DNA from: Chelativorans sp.
GTDB taxonomy: Bacteria; Pseudomonadota; Alphaproteobacteria; Rhizobiales; Rhizobiaceae
Assembly (NCBI RefSeq): GCF_031180965.1
Contig: NZ_JAPSLH010000012.1
Coordinates: forward strand, 1-64,000
Reading direction: 5' to 3'
DNA: 64,000 nucleotides
The first letter of the stretch is position 1. The number at the start of each line of letters is the position of its first letter. The translations under genes and the position numbers were made by a program. Shown here piece by piece: positions 40,043-49,600 of this stretch. The notes under the pieces were generated by a model. It was given only the letters and a program-made list of their open reading frames with translations. It was not told the origin of the DNA and made no database searches.

Positions 40043-41020
40043 ATGTCGATCCAAAGCAGCGAAGTCACAATCCTCGTGCCCGGAAAGCTGCATCCGCATG
40101 CGGTAAGCCGGATCGGCGAGCGGTTCAGACTGGTGACGGTCGAGCGTGCCGACCCGGCTCTTCTGACGAAGGAGATCACGGGCAGTGTGGTCGGTATCGC
40201 GTCCTCCACCGTCATCAGCGCTGCCTTCATCGATGCCCTTCCAAACCTTCAGATCATCGCGACTTTCGGCGTCGGCTATGACGATGTCGATGCCGAGCAT
40301 GCCGGTCTTAGAGGCGTGATGGTGACCAACACGCCGGACGTGCTGACGGAAGAGGTGGCAGACGTCACGATCGGTCTCCTGATCAACACCGTGCGCGAAT
40401 TGCCGAAAGCGGAGAAATATCTGCGCGAGGGACGCTGGCGGAGCGAGGGATCCTATCTCTTGACGAAGGGCTCGCTGCGCGGCCGCAGTGTCGGCATCTT
40501 CGGGATGGGCCGCATCGGCCGCGCCATCGCGCGCCGGATCGAGGCGTTCGGACTGCCTGTCAGTTACCACAACCGGCGCCGGGTTGAGGACGTGCCCTAT
40601 CCCTATCACCCGACGCTGCTTGCGCTGGCCGAGGCGGTGGACACGCTGATCTCCATCGCGCCGGGGGGAGCGGGCACGAGAAATGCAGTGGACGCACAGG
40701 TTCTGCGCGCCCTCGGGGAAAATGGAGTCTTCATCAATGTGGGCCGCGGCAGCACGGTGGACGAGGAGGCGCTCGCCGCCGCTCTGCGCAGCGGAACCAT
40801 CCTCGCGGCTGGGCTCGATGTCTTCGCCGACGAGCCCCATGTACCGGAGAACTTGCTTGCCTGCGAGAATGCGTGCCTCTTGCCGCATGTGGCATCGGCA
40901 TCCGTTCCCACACGCATAGCGATGGCAAACCTTGTCGCCGACAATATCATCTCCTGGTTCACGCGCGGGGAGGCGCTCACCCCGGTGCAGGAGACGGCAC
41001 ATGTGGGACGGCAGGCATGA
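40043..41020 (+). CDS. D-isomer-specific 2-hydroxyacid dehydrogenase
   Basis: A 325-residue NAD(P)-dependent dehydrogenase of the glyoxylate/hydroxypyruvate reductase type. The nucleotide motif GMGRIG is at residues 154-159 and the catalytic triad is Arg235 (INVGRGS), Glu264 (DVFADEP) and His282 (LPHVASAS). HNRRR around residue 177 after the second strand favours NADPH. It begins at ATG 40043 behind GGGAG. It is divergent from xylBA, and its substrate could be glyoxylate, hydroxypyruvate or a sugar acid. The glyoxylate made by the purine cluster is one possible source. Confidence 0.9.
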   Translation: MSIQSSEVTILVPGKLHPHAVSRIGERFRLVTVERADPALLTKEITGSVVGIASSTVISAAFIDALPNLQIIATFGVGYDDVDAEHAGLRGVMVTNTPDVLTEEVADVTIGLLINTVRELPKAEKYLREGRWRSEGSYLLTKGSLRGRSVGIFGMGRIGRAIARRIEAFGLPVSYHNRRRVEDVPYPYHPTLLALAEAVDTLISIAPGGAGTRNAVDAQVLRALGENGVFINVGRGSTVDEEALAAALRSGTILAAGLDVFADEPHVPENLLACENACLLPHVASASVPTRIAMANLVADNIISWFTRGEALTPVQETAHVGRQA

Positions 41021-41104
41021 TTTGCGGCTGCCATTTTTCTGCCAAGTAAGTTTCAGTTAATAATTTCGCCCAATGATGCGTTTTAATCAACTGAGGGGGC
41101 GAAG

Positions 41105-41500
41105 ATGAAACTGGCGATCTCGACGCTAGCAGCGCTTGGCGTCTTGGGAGCGGCATATTTTCTGCTCCCCGAACATCGCGAGGCGACGGCCGCCAAGGTC
41201 GGGGAAGCCAAAGAGTCTCCAGTCCGCTATGAACTCAGCGTCGTTGGGCGGGAAGGGGACTGCACGGTGGTCAAGCGGGGCAATGTGGAGGCCGCGCGCG
41301 CCAATCTCGAGCTGACCCCCAAGTGCGTGGAACTGATGCCCCGCCTTGCCCAGGCGCGCTACTGGCAGGAGAACGGCGAGGGAGAGCTGCGTTTCGTCGC
41401 AGCCGACGGCCGTGCCGTGGTCGAGTTTTTCGCGGCTGACGGAGTGGCATATGAGTCGCTGAAGCCGCAATCGCCGCTGATTGCGCTCAAGGCCGAATAG
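41105..41500 (+). CDS. Secreted AprI/Inh-type protease inhibitor-like protein
   Basis: A 131-residue exported protein with a hydrophobic N-terminus (MKLAISTLAALGVLGAAYFLLP). The rest fits the small beta-barrel Inh fold: two Cys (GDCTVV and TPKCVEL) that could form the conserved disulfide, then a YWQENGEGELRFVAADGRAVVEFF strand pattern. Inh proteins block serralysin-type metalloproteases in the periplasm; some alphaproteobacterial members, such as Brucella Omp19, are lipoproteins, but this one has no lipobox. Family assignment is from pattern only. It has a strong GGGGGCGAAG ribosome binding site. Confidence 0.6.
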   Translation: MKLAISTLAALGVLGAAYFLLPEHREATAAKVGEAKESPVRYELSVVGREGDCTVVKRGNVEAARANLELTPKCVELMPRLAQARYWQENGEGELRFVAADGRAVVEFFAADGVAYESLKPQSPLIALKAE

Positions 41501-41509
41501 GAGCCCCGC

Positions 41510-42280
41510 TCACTCTGCCGCCAAGGGCTGGCGGCCGCGTCGGTCCGCATGCGCGCGCACGGCATCTCCAAAAGCCCTCAGTACCCGCTGCGAGGCGCTG
41601 TCCGTCGCGGCCCAATACTCCGGATGCCACTGCACGCCGACGGCGAAGCCTGGCGCGCCGATCACTGAGACCGCTTCCACCGTTCCGTCCGGAGCCACCG
41701 CCTCCACCTGGAGGCGCGAACCCAGCTGGCCGATCGCCTGCCGGTGGACGGAGTTCACCATGATCTCGCCGCTGCCGAACACCTCTGCAAGGCAGGTGCC
41801 GGGCCTGATCTCCACCTTCTGGCGGATCGCGAAGCGCTCGTCCGGCGTCCCCTCAGGCCCGCGGTGATCAAGCGTGCCGGGGTGCTCCTGGATATCGTTG
41901 ATCAGCGATCCGCCGAGCGCGACATTCAATTCCTGTATGCCCCGGCAGATGGCCAGCAGCGGCAGGCCCTTCTCGATTGCCTTGCGGATGAGCGGCAGGG
42001 TGGTCGAATCGCGCCGCTGATCGTAGGGACCATTCTTCTCGTCGGCCGTGCCGCCATAAAGCGGCGGGTAGACGTTGGATCGCGCGCCCGTCAGCATCAG
42101 CCCGTCCACGGCGCCGAGAACGGAATCTAGATCGATCGCCTCGCCGAAGGAAGGCACGAGGACCGGCACCACGCCCGCCGTCGACAGGGCCGCGGTGAGA
42201 TACTGCTCAGGCGTCGCGTGCCAGGTATAGCCCTCGAAAACCTTCACGTCGGTCGGCAGGGCAACAAGCGGCTGCGGCAT
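41510..42280 (-). CDS. Class I glutamine amidotransferase-like hydrolase (gamma-glutamyl-GABA hydrolase family)
   Basis: A 256-residue peptidase C26-type protein. The nucleophile is Cys112 in LLAICRGIQELNVALGGSL, and the His-Glu pair is in GVQWHPEYWA near residue 225. It belongs to the family of PuuD from the E. coli putrescine route (a different protein from the urate oxidase also called PuuD) and related gamma-glutamyl hydrolases. No polyamine genes are nearby, so the substrate is open. ATG 42280 (MPQPLVALPTD) is the natural start; the frame is open 43 codons further into the intergenic region. Confidence 0.88.
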   Translation of the reverse strand: MPQPLVALPTDVKVFEGYTWHATPEQYLTAALSTAGVVPVLVPSFGEAIDLDSVLGAVDGLMLTGARSNVYPPLYGGTADEKNGPYDQRRDSTTLPLIRKAIEKGLPLLAICRGIQELNVALGGSLINDIQEHPGTLDHRGPEGTPDERFAIRQKVEIRPGTCLAEVFGSGEIMVNSVHRQAIGQLGSRLQVEAVAPDGTVEAVSVIGAPGFAVGVQWHPEYWAATDSASQRVLRAFGDAVRAHADRRGRQPLAAE

Positions 42281-42482
42281 CAGGCGGCTCCTAGCAGTTG
42301 TTAGGCGTATGTACTTCTGTTCGCGGCGGTTTCCAAGGTCGGCCAGCCGCGCACGTACATGCTGGAAAGCTGGACTTGCCGGAAGGCGCGTGTATTGATA
42401 CCCCGGCATTCGGGGGAGGCAGGCGCGTGCCGCAGCGCCCGATTCCGCACAGTTTCTCGATCCTCAATGTGGGAGGTACTTC

Positions 42483-43577
42483 ATGGATCGCCGCTCATTC
42501 ATAAAAAAGGCAGGCCTTGCCGGTGTCGGCGCAGGCGCAGCCGCTCTCGCCACGCCTGCCATTTCCCAAGGGAACCAGACCTGGCGCATGGTCACCACCT
42601 GGCCGAAGAACTTTCCCGGCCTCGGTGTCGGTGCACAGCGCCTCGCTGACCGCATCACCGCGGCCTCCGGCGGCCGGCTCACGGTCCAGGTCTACGCCGC
42701 GGGCGAGCTCGTGCCGCCGCTGCAGTCGCTCGATGCGGTCATCGACGGTTCGGCCGAGATGAGCCACGGCGCGGCCTATTACTGGCAGAACAAGAGCCAG
42801 GGTCTCTCCTTCTTCACTGGCGTTCCCTACGGCATGACCTCGCGCGAACTCACCGGCTGGGTGCGCTTCCTCGGCGGCCAGGAGATCTGGGACGAGATCT
42901 ACGACCAGTTCGGCGTACAGGGCTTTCTGTCGGGCGATACGGGGACCCAGGCGGGCGGCTGGTTCCGCAACGAGCTGACGGGGCTCGATTCGATCAAGGG
43001 CCTGCGGTTCCGCACGCCGGGGCTCGGCGGCCAGGTGTGGGAGAAGCTCGGTGCTACTGTCACCAACATGGCGGCCGGCGAGATTTTCCAGGCTTTGCAG
43101 TCGGGCACGCTGGACGCGGCCGAGTTCGTCGGTCCCTACAACGACCTCGCCCTCGGCTTTTACCAGGTTTGCAAGAACTACTACTTCCCGAGCTTCGTCG
43201 AGCCGGGTTTGGCAACCGAGCTCGTCGTTTCCAAGGCAAAGTATCAGGAACTGCCGAGCGACCTTCAGGCGATCATCCGCGACGCCTGCCAGGCCGAGTA
43301 CGACAATGTGGCCGCCGACTTTGCTGCCAACGACCCACGTGCCCTGCAGACGCTGGTCAACGAGCATGGCGTGCAGGTCCGCACCTTCCCGGACGACATT
43401 TTGCAGGCCGGCGCCAATGCGGCCAAGGAGATCCTGCAGACTATGCTCGACTCCAGCGACCCGTTGACCAAGAAGACGGCCGAGAGCTTCGTTTCGGCGC
43501 TCAACATCGTGCGCCAGAAGACGCAGGGTACCGATTCGCTCTTCATCCAGGCGCGCGAGAAATACTTCCAGATCTGA
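42483..43577 (+). CDS. dctP: TRAP transporter substrate-binding protein with Tat signal (DctP family)
   Basis: A 364-residue periplasmic binding protein. It starts MDRRSFIKKAG, a twin-arginine signal, and ends its signal region near ATPAIS. The mature part has GELVPPLQSLDAVIDGSAEMSHGAAYYW and KGLRFRTPGLGGQVWEKLGATVTNM, typical of the Tat-exported TRAP branch that binds 2-oxo acids or aromatic/lactate salts with a metal ion. Its likely membrane partners are the DctQM pair 0.7-2.6 kb downstream on the opposite strand. A strong terminator follows it. GGGAGG precedes the ATG. Confidence 0.9.
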   Translation: MDRRSFIKKAGLAGVGAGAAALATPAISQGNQTWRMVTTWPKNFPGLGVGAQRLADRITAASGGRLTVQVYAAGELVPPLQSLDAVIDGSAEMSHGAAYYWQNKSQGLSFFTGVPYGMTSRELTGWVRFLGGQEIWDEIYDQFGVQGFLSGDTGTQAGGWFRNELTGLDSIKGLRFRTPGLGGQVWEKLGATVTNMAAGEIFQALQSGTLDAAEFVGPYNDLALGFYQVCKNYYFPSFVEPGLATELVVSKAKYQELPSDLQAIIRDACQAEYDNVAADFAANDPRALQTLVNEHGVQVRTFPDDILQAGANAAKEILQTMLDSSDPLTKKTAESFVSALNIVRQKTQGTDSLFIQAREKYFQI

Positions 43578-43604
43578 ACAGCCGCACCGTCTGTCGAAGA
43601 TTCG

Positions 43605-43634
43605 GCCCGGGCGGCAACGCCCGGGCTTTCTTTT
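43605..43634 (+). terminator. Rho-independent terminator after dctP
   Basis: GCCCGGGC (43605-43612) pairs with GCCCGGGC (43619-43626; the octamer is its own reverse complement) around GGCAAC, followed by TTTCTTTT (43627-43634). It is the clearest intrinsic terminator in the window. It ends the dctP transcript just before the convergent exoD stop at 43637. Confidence 0.88.
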
Positions 43635-43636
43635 GG

Positions 43637-44269
43637 CTAGCCCCCGAACATCGAGCTCAGCCCCTGGCCGGCCGCGAAGGCGCCATAGCCGAGCAGCGCG
43701 AAATAGATCAGCGTGGCGATCGTCAAGCCGTAGCCGGCGAGCACGAACAAGCCGTCACATTGTGCAATTCCGATGGCAAGGAACAACACGCCGAAGGCGG
43801 GCAGCGTGTTGGAAAAGGGAACGAAGCCGAGTGGGAACATCAGCAGCACGCCGCCAAGCATCAAGACGAGGCCGTTGAAGCGGCTGACCGCCGTCCCCTT
43901 CGTCAGCCCCTCGATGCGGGGCTTGATGACCCTCTCGATGCGCCCGACAATGTGGGATCCCTTCTTGAGCGTCGGGATGAGCTTTTCGGCGTCGATCGGA
44001 CGTTCGGCGATCTTCTTCGGCAGCCAGGGCGCGCGATTGAGCATGATGCCGACAGAGATCAGGATGATCGCAAGGCCGAAGACGGTGCTCACCCCGGGGA
44101 TCGAGACCGGGAGCAGGAACGGCAAGGTGAGAATCGCGCAGAGCAGGAGCAGGCCCTGTTCCCCCGTGAGCTCGACAATCTCGCGGAGTGTGACGGTACG
44201 GCCGTCGATCGAGTCAACCATCTTCTGAATCGTCTCGCGCAGGGAGTGCGAAGTGTCTTCGAACCTCAT
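43637..44269 (-). CDS. exoD: ExoD-family membrane protein
   Basis: A 210-residue protein with an N-terminal amphipathic stretch (SLRETIQKMVDSIDGRTVTLREIVELTGEQG) and about four to five membrane helices, including LTLPFLLPVSIPGVSTVFGLAIILIS and PLGFVPFSNTLPAFGVLFLAIGI. These are hallmarks of the ExoD family, first linked to exopolysaccharide production and alkali tolerance in Sinorhizobium; the biochemical role is unclear. It follows dctM by 13 bp on the same strand and may be part of the dctQM transcript. Confidence 0.9.
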   Translation of the reverse strand: MRFEDTSHSLRETIQKMVDSIDGRTVTLREIVELTGEQGLLLLCAILTLPFLLPVSIPGVSTVFGLAIILISVGIMLNRAPWLPKKIAERPIDAEKLIPTLKKGSHIVGRIERVIKPRIEGLTKGTAVSRFNGLVLMLGGVLLMFPLGFVPFSNTLPAFGVLFLAIGIAQCDGLFVLAGYGLTIATLIYFALLGYGAFAAGQGLSSMFGG

Positions 44270-44282
44270 GCCGGACTGCTCC

Positions 44283-45674
44283 TTAGCTGTAGATCCAGCG
44301 GGGCAGCCAAGTGGCGATCCCGGGGAAGGCGAACATGATGGTGATGGCCAGGATCTGCAGACAGACGAACGGAATAATGCCTCTATAGATCATGCCGGTG
44401 GAGACGCTCCTCGGCGCCACGCCGCGCAGATAGAAGAGGGCGAAGCCGAACGGCGGGGTGAGGAAACTCGTCTGCAGGTTCACGCCGACCAGCACGCCCA
44501 GCCATAAGGGATCCACGTCCAGCGCAAGCAGGATTGGCGCCGTGATCGGGATGACGATGAAGATGATCTCGAACGTGTCCAGGATGAAGCCGAGCAGGAA
44601 CATGATGAGCATCACCATCGCCACCGCGGCCAGCTGGCCGCCCGGCAGACCGGTGAGGAATTCGTGCACGAGGTTGTCGCCGCCCATCAGGCGGAAGACG
44701 ATCGAGAAGACAGAGGCGCCGAGAAGAATGACGAACACCATCGATGTGATGGCTGCAGTCGAGATCACAGCCTCGCGCAGAACGCGAAAGGAAAGCCGCC
44801 AGCGCAGCGCCGCAAGAACCATCGCGCCGACCGCGCCGACGGAGGCTGCTTCCGTTGCCGTGGCGACGCCGCCCAGGATCGAGCCAAGCACGGCAATAAT
44901 GAGGATCAGCGGCGGCACGAGCGCGACCACGATCTCCTTCAGAAGGTCCTTCTTCTCCTCCGGCGGGACCGGGGTTGCCGGGCAGGTTTCCGGCTGGAAG
45001 ATCGCCTTGAAAATCATCCAGCCGAGATAAAGCGACACGAGCAGGAGCCCGGGCAGGAGCGCGCCGGCAAAGAGGTCGCCCACCGAGACCGGTGCCGGCG
45101 CGAAATTGCCCTTGGCCATCTGCACCTGCGCATTTATGCCGGCGAGCATATCGCCCATGAAAATGAGCACGGTAGACGGCGGTATGATCTGCCCCAGCGT
45201 GCCCGAGGCGCAGATGACGCCGGAGGCCAGCCTGGGGTCATAGCCGGCGCGCAGCATCGCCGGAAGCGAGATCAGCCCCATGGTGACCACGGTCGCCCCG
45301 ACCACGCCTGTCGAGGCGGCAAGCAGCGCGCCCACGACAATGACGGAAATGCCGAGCCCACCGCGCAGATTGCCGAACAGCTTGCCCATGGTGAGAAGCA
45401 GTTGCTCGGCGATCTTGGAGCGTTCCAGGACCACGCCCATGAAAATGAAGAGCGGCACCGCGACCAACACCTCATTCGTCATGAAGCCCGCATAGCGGGG
45501 CGGCAGGCTGCCAAGATTGGTCGGGTCGAACACGCCGAAGAACATGCCGACCGCCCCGAAGAGCAGCGATACGCCGGCGAGGGTGAAGGCCACTGGGAAT
45601 CCCAGCATCAGGAACCCGATGATGCCGAAGAACATCAGGCCGGAAAGGATTTCGCCGATCAGCCGCGGATCCAT
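44283..45674 (-). CDS. dctM: TRAP transporter large permease (DctM)
   Basis: A 463-residue protein with about twelve to thirteen membrane helices. Recognisable DctM motifs are VAVPLFIFMGVVLERS, GALLAASTGVVGATVVTMGLISLPAML, SGTLGQIIPPSTVLIFMGD, ATEAASVGAVGAM and NLQTSFLTPPFGFALFYLRGVAP. It carries the Na+-coupled transport path. The length fits the larger DctM variants associated with Tat-exported DctP proteins, supporting a pairing with the dctP gene on the opposite strand. It overlaps dctQ by one base (TGATG). Confidence 0.95.
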   Translation of the reverse strand: MDPRLIGEILSGLMFFGIIGFLMLGFPVAFTLAGVSLLFGAVGMFFGVFDPTNLGSLPPRYAGFMTNEVLVAVPLFIFMGVVLERSKIAEQLLLTMGKLFGNLRGGLGISVIVVGALLAASTGVVGATVVTMGLISLPAMLRAGYDPRLASGVICASGTLGQIIPPSTVLIFMGDMLAGINAQVQMAKGNFAPAPVSVGDLFAGALLPGLLLVSLYLGWMIFKAIFQPETCPATPVPPEEKKDLLKEIVVALVPPLILIIAVLGSILGGVATATEAASVGAVGAMVLAALRWRLSFRVLREAVISTAAITSMVFVILLGASVFSIVFRLMGGDNLVHEFLTGLPGGQLAAVAMVMLIMFLLGFILDTFEIIFIVIPITAPILLALDVDPLWLGVLVGVNLQTSFLTPPFGFALFYLRGVAPRSVSTGMIYRGIIPFVCLQILAITIMFAFPGIATWLPRWIYS

Positions 45675-46231
45675 CAGTGGGCGCTCCCGTCGCTTTCATA
45701 GCGCAGCCGGGCGGGCAGCAGATGCTCGCTGCCGGCGAGCACCAGTATGCTCCGCAGAGCCATCGCAATGCCCTGGAGGGCGACGAGGCCCGCGAAGACA
45801 AGGATGAAGCTCTTCAGGATATAGAGGCCGCCCAGGCCTCCGGTGTTCGGTGATCCTTCATAGATACGCCAGGAACGGGCCACGAACGGCCAGCCATAGC
45901 GATAGACGATCCAGCAAAAGGGGAGCAGAAAAACGACGACGCCGATCAGGTCGATGAGTGCCTTCGTGCGGGTCGCGGCGGGGCGATAGAAGATGTCGAC
46001 GCGTACGTGGTCATTGCGCAGGAGGGCGAATGCGGCAACGGCAGTAAACATTGCTCCGTTAAGCCAGACATAGAGATCCTGCATCCATACGAAACTGATG
46101 GAGAAGACATAGCGCTGCACCACGACAGTGAAGCAGACCAGCACGATGGCGAGCGCAAGCCAGGAGAAAATGCTGCCTATCAGCCAGTTCAAGCCGCTGA
46201 TGGCGCGCACGATCAGGGCGATGATCCGCAC
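45674..46231 (-). CDS. dctQ: TRAP transporter small permease (DctQ)
   Basis: A 185-residue four-helix protein with the DctQ pattern: GSIFSWLALAIVLVCFTVVVQRYVF, WMQDLYVWLNGAMFTAVAAFALLRNDHVRVDIFYR, then two further helices. The conserved WxxDLxxW and DHVRVD elements are clear. It forms the membrane complex with DctM. First gene of dctQ-dctM-exoD, transcribed away from the ferredoxin oxidoreductase gene. Confidence 0.93.
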   Translation of the reverse strand: MRIIALIVRAISGLNWLIGSIFSWLALAIVLVCFTVVVQRYVFSISFVWMQDLYVWLNGAMFTAVAAFALLRNDHVRVDIFYRPAATRTKALIDLIGVVVFLLPFCWIVYRYGWPFVARSWRIYEGSPNTGGLGGLYILKSFILVFAGLVALQGIAMALRSILVLAGSEHLLPARLRYESDGSAH

Positions 46232-46679
46232 GGCTACGCCTCCCCAGGGGCCGCCTGCGCGCGCCCTCCATCTGCTCTGCTCATTCGTTCACTCCCAAGC
46301 TCGCCCCCGGCCGGGAGCCGAGGTTTCCCCTTGCGCGCATTGGCTGCGCTTCTATGCACACGTCAACGTGGCGGCCGGGTTCTTAGCAGCTTTGTCCCGC
46401 CTGCAAAAGTGCGGAGCGACGAAGGTAGAAGACGAGCGCCACGCCGGCTCGGCGGAAAAACTGCGGTGCATGCCCCTATCGGAGGGCTGATTCGAGCGGA
46501 ACGATTCGTGCTGGAAATGGCTGTCTGCGTCTAACAAAATGTCGCGAAGGCATCTCATTGGATATTGCTCTTGCTCTTTTTACCGGCTCATCAATTTCAT
46601 TTGGCCGAAATGGGGAGGAAAAGTATTTATACTGATGCGGTCTGGCATTCTCTTGAGGAGAAGCCGCGAGGAGGTTCGC
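46232..46679. other. Divergent intergenic region, dctQ / ior
   Basis: This 448-bp gap holds no recognisable gene. Its right part (about 46540-46640) is noticeably AT-richer than the surroundings and precedes the ferredoxin oxidoreductase start, where GAGGAGG serves as ribosome binding site, so promoters for both directions are expected here. I see no clear dyad operator. Confidence 0.6.
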
Positions 46680-49600
46680 ATGACGCTCCATGAGGTCTCG
46701 CTGAGCGACAAATTCGATCTCTCCAAGGAGCGCATCTTCGTGTCCGGCGCCCAGGCGATCGTGCGCATGCTCCTGATGCAGCGCGAACGCGACCGGCGCG
46801 CCGGTCTCAATACAGCAGGGTTCGTCTCAGGATATCGCGGATCGCCCGTCGCCGGCATTGACCATCAGCTGTGGAAGGCGGGAAGGGAACTGCAAGGCGC
46901 AAATATCGTCTTCCAGCCCGGCCTCAACGAAGAACTGGCCGCCACCGCCTGCTGGGGGTCGCAGCAGACGGAACTGCTGGGCGACGGCAGGTATGATGGC
47001 GTGTTCGCGCTCTGGTACGGCAAGGGGCCGGGCGTCGACCGCACGGGCGATGTCTTCCGCCACGCCAACATGGCCGGGACCTCGCCCCATGGCGGCGTGC
47101 TCGCGCTCATGGGCGACGACCATACGGCCGAATCATCGACCGTGGCGCATCAGAGCGAATTCGCTTTTGTCGACACGATGATACCGATCCTCAATCCCGC
47201 CGGGGTCCAGGAACTCATCGACTACGGCCTTTACGGCTACGCGCTGTCGCGTTTCGCCGGGACATGGGCCGCCATCAAATGCGTCAAGGACAATATCGAA
47301 TCGACCGCCTCGGTAGATGTGGCGCTGGAGCGCCTCAACATCGTCCTGCCCGAGTTCGAGATGCCTCCCGGCGGGCTCAACATCCGGCACGAGGTGAACC
47401 AGCTTGGCCAGGAAGAGCGGCTGCACGACTTCAAGCGCGGTGCGGCGGCGGCCTTCGTTCGGGTGAATGGGCTCGACCGCATCATCTTCTCGGGCGGCGC
47501 GAAGCCGAGGCTCGGCATCGTTACAATTGGCACCAGTTATCTGGATACGCGTCAGGCGCTGGATGATCTGGGTATCGACGAGGCGCGTGCGGCCGCCCTC
47601 GGCATAAGGCTTTTCAAGGTTGCCTGTCCCTGGCCGTTCGACTTCGAGCACATGGCCGATTTCGTGCGCGGGCTGGAAATGGTCATCGTCGTCGAGGAGA
47701 AGCGCTCGCTGCTCGAAGTCCAGCTGCGTGAAAACCTCTACGGGACGGCCAACCACCCGGTGATCATCGGGAAGAAGGATGAGCGTGGCGAACTCCTTTT
47801 CCCGGTCAAGGGCGCGCTCGACCCGAACGAGATTGCCATTGCCATCGGCGAACGGATCCTCAGAGTGGTGGGCCCGTCGGAGGAGATCGCCTCGCGCGTG
47901 GCGAGGCTGCGTCAGTTCCAGGCGATGCTGGCCGAGACGAAGGACGTCGCCGGCCGCGTTCCCTATTTTTGCTCTGGCTGCCCGCACAATACCTCGACGC
48001 GCGTGCCGGAAGGCTCGATCGCCGGGGGCGGCATCGGCTGCCATTTCATGGCCGTCTGGATGGACCGGGGCACGATCGGTTTCACCGCCATGGGCGGGGA
48101 GGGGGCGCAGTGGATCGGCCAGGCGCCGTTCTCCAAACGCGAGCACTTCTTCCAGAACCTCGGCGACGGCACTTACAATCATTCGGGCTCGCTTGCCCTG
48201 CGCTTCGCGATCGCTGCCGGCGTCAACATCACCTACAAGATCCTCTACAACGACGCCGTCGCGATGACCGGCGGACAGCCGCATGAGGGCGGCCTCACGC
48301 TCGGCATGATCGCCGATCAGGTACGGGCCGAGGGCGTGAAGCGGATCGCCGTCGTGAGCGATGATCCCGATAAGTATGAAGGCGTGGTGCGCTTCCCGGG
48401 AGGCACGACCGTCCACCACCGCGACGACCTCGACCAGGTGCAGCGCGAACTCAGGGAGGTCAAGGGCGTCACGGTCCTCCTCTATGACCAGACCTGCGCG
48501 GCCGAGAAGCGGCGGCGCCGCAAGCGGGGCACATATCCCGATCCCGACAAGCGGGTCATCATCAACGAGCTTGTCTGTGAAGGTTGCGGCGACTGCGGCG
48601 TCAAATCCAACTGCGTCTCGATCCAGCCGGTAGAAACGGAGTTCGGCCGTAAGCGGCGCATCGACCAGTCGAGCTGCAACAAGGACTTCTCCTGCCTCAA
48701 TGGCTTCTGCCCGTCCTTCGTGACCGTCCACGGCGCAAAGTTGAAGAAGCTTGCCGGAGCGGCCGGCGATATTGATCCGCTCTCCGGAGTCCCCGATGCC
48801 GAGCTCTTCCCGATCGAGCGCGGCTGGTCGGGCATCGTGGACGGCATCGGCGGGACCGGCGTCGTCACCATCGGCGCAGTGCTTGGCATGGCGGCGCATC
48901 TGGAGGGCAAGGGCTCGGGCGTCATCGACATGGCAGGCCTCGCCCAGAAGGGCGGCGCGGTCTATTCGCACCTGCGCATCGCGCGCACCCCGCAGGACAT
49001 CAATTCCATCCATGTGGCGGCCGGCAAGGCGGACCTTGTGCTCGGCTGCGACCTGGTGGTTTCCGGAGCACGGAAAGTGCTGTCGACCGTGCGCGAGGGC
49101 CACACGCTCTTCGTCGCCAACACCGCAGAGGTGATGCCGGGCGACTTCGCGCGCTCGGCCGATTTCTCGCTTCCCGTCGAACGGCTGAAGCGTGCGGTCC
49201 GCGAGGCGGCGGGCAAGGAAAGGGCGCACTTCTTCGACGCGACGCGCACCGCGACAGTGCTTTTCGGCAATTCCATCGCCGCCAACATGTTCATGCTGGG
49301 CATGGCCTACCAGCTGGGCGGGCTGCCGGTCTCCGCCGAAGCCATCGAGAAAGCGATCGAGCTGAATGGCGAGGCGGTGGCCATGAATGTCTCTGCCTTC
49401 CGCTGGGGCCGCCGCGCGGCGCATGAGCCGGACTTCGTGCTCGACCTCGTCGCGCGCTCCGCGCCGGCCGGGCGGGAGGCTCCGGCGCAGAACCTCGATG
49501 AAATCATCGACCGGCGCGCGGCCTTCCTCGCTGCCTATCAGGACGAGACCTACGCGGCGCGCTATCGCGAGCGAATCGCCCGCCTGCGTGCGGCGGAAGA

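Noticed and set aside
47133-49424. Minus-strand frame of 763 codons opposite the ferredoxin oxidoreductase gene
   Set aside because: The plus strand encodes all thiamine and FeS motifs; the minus frame shows no recognisable domain.
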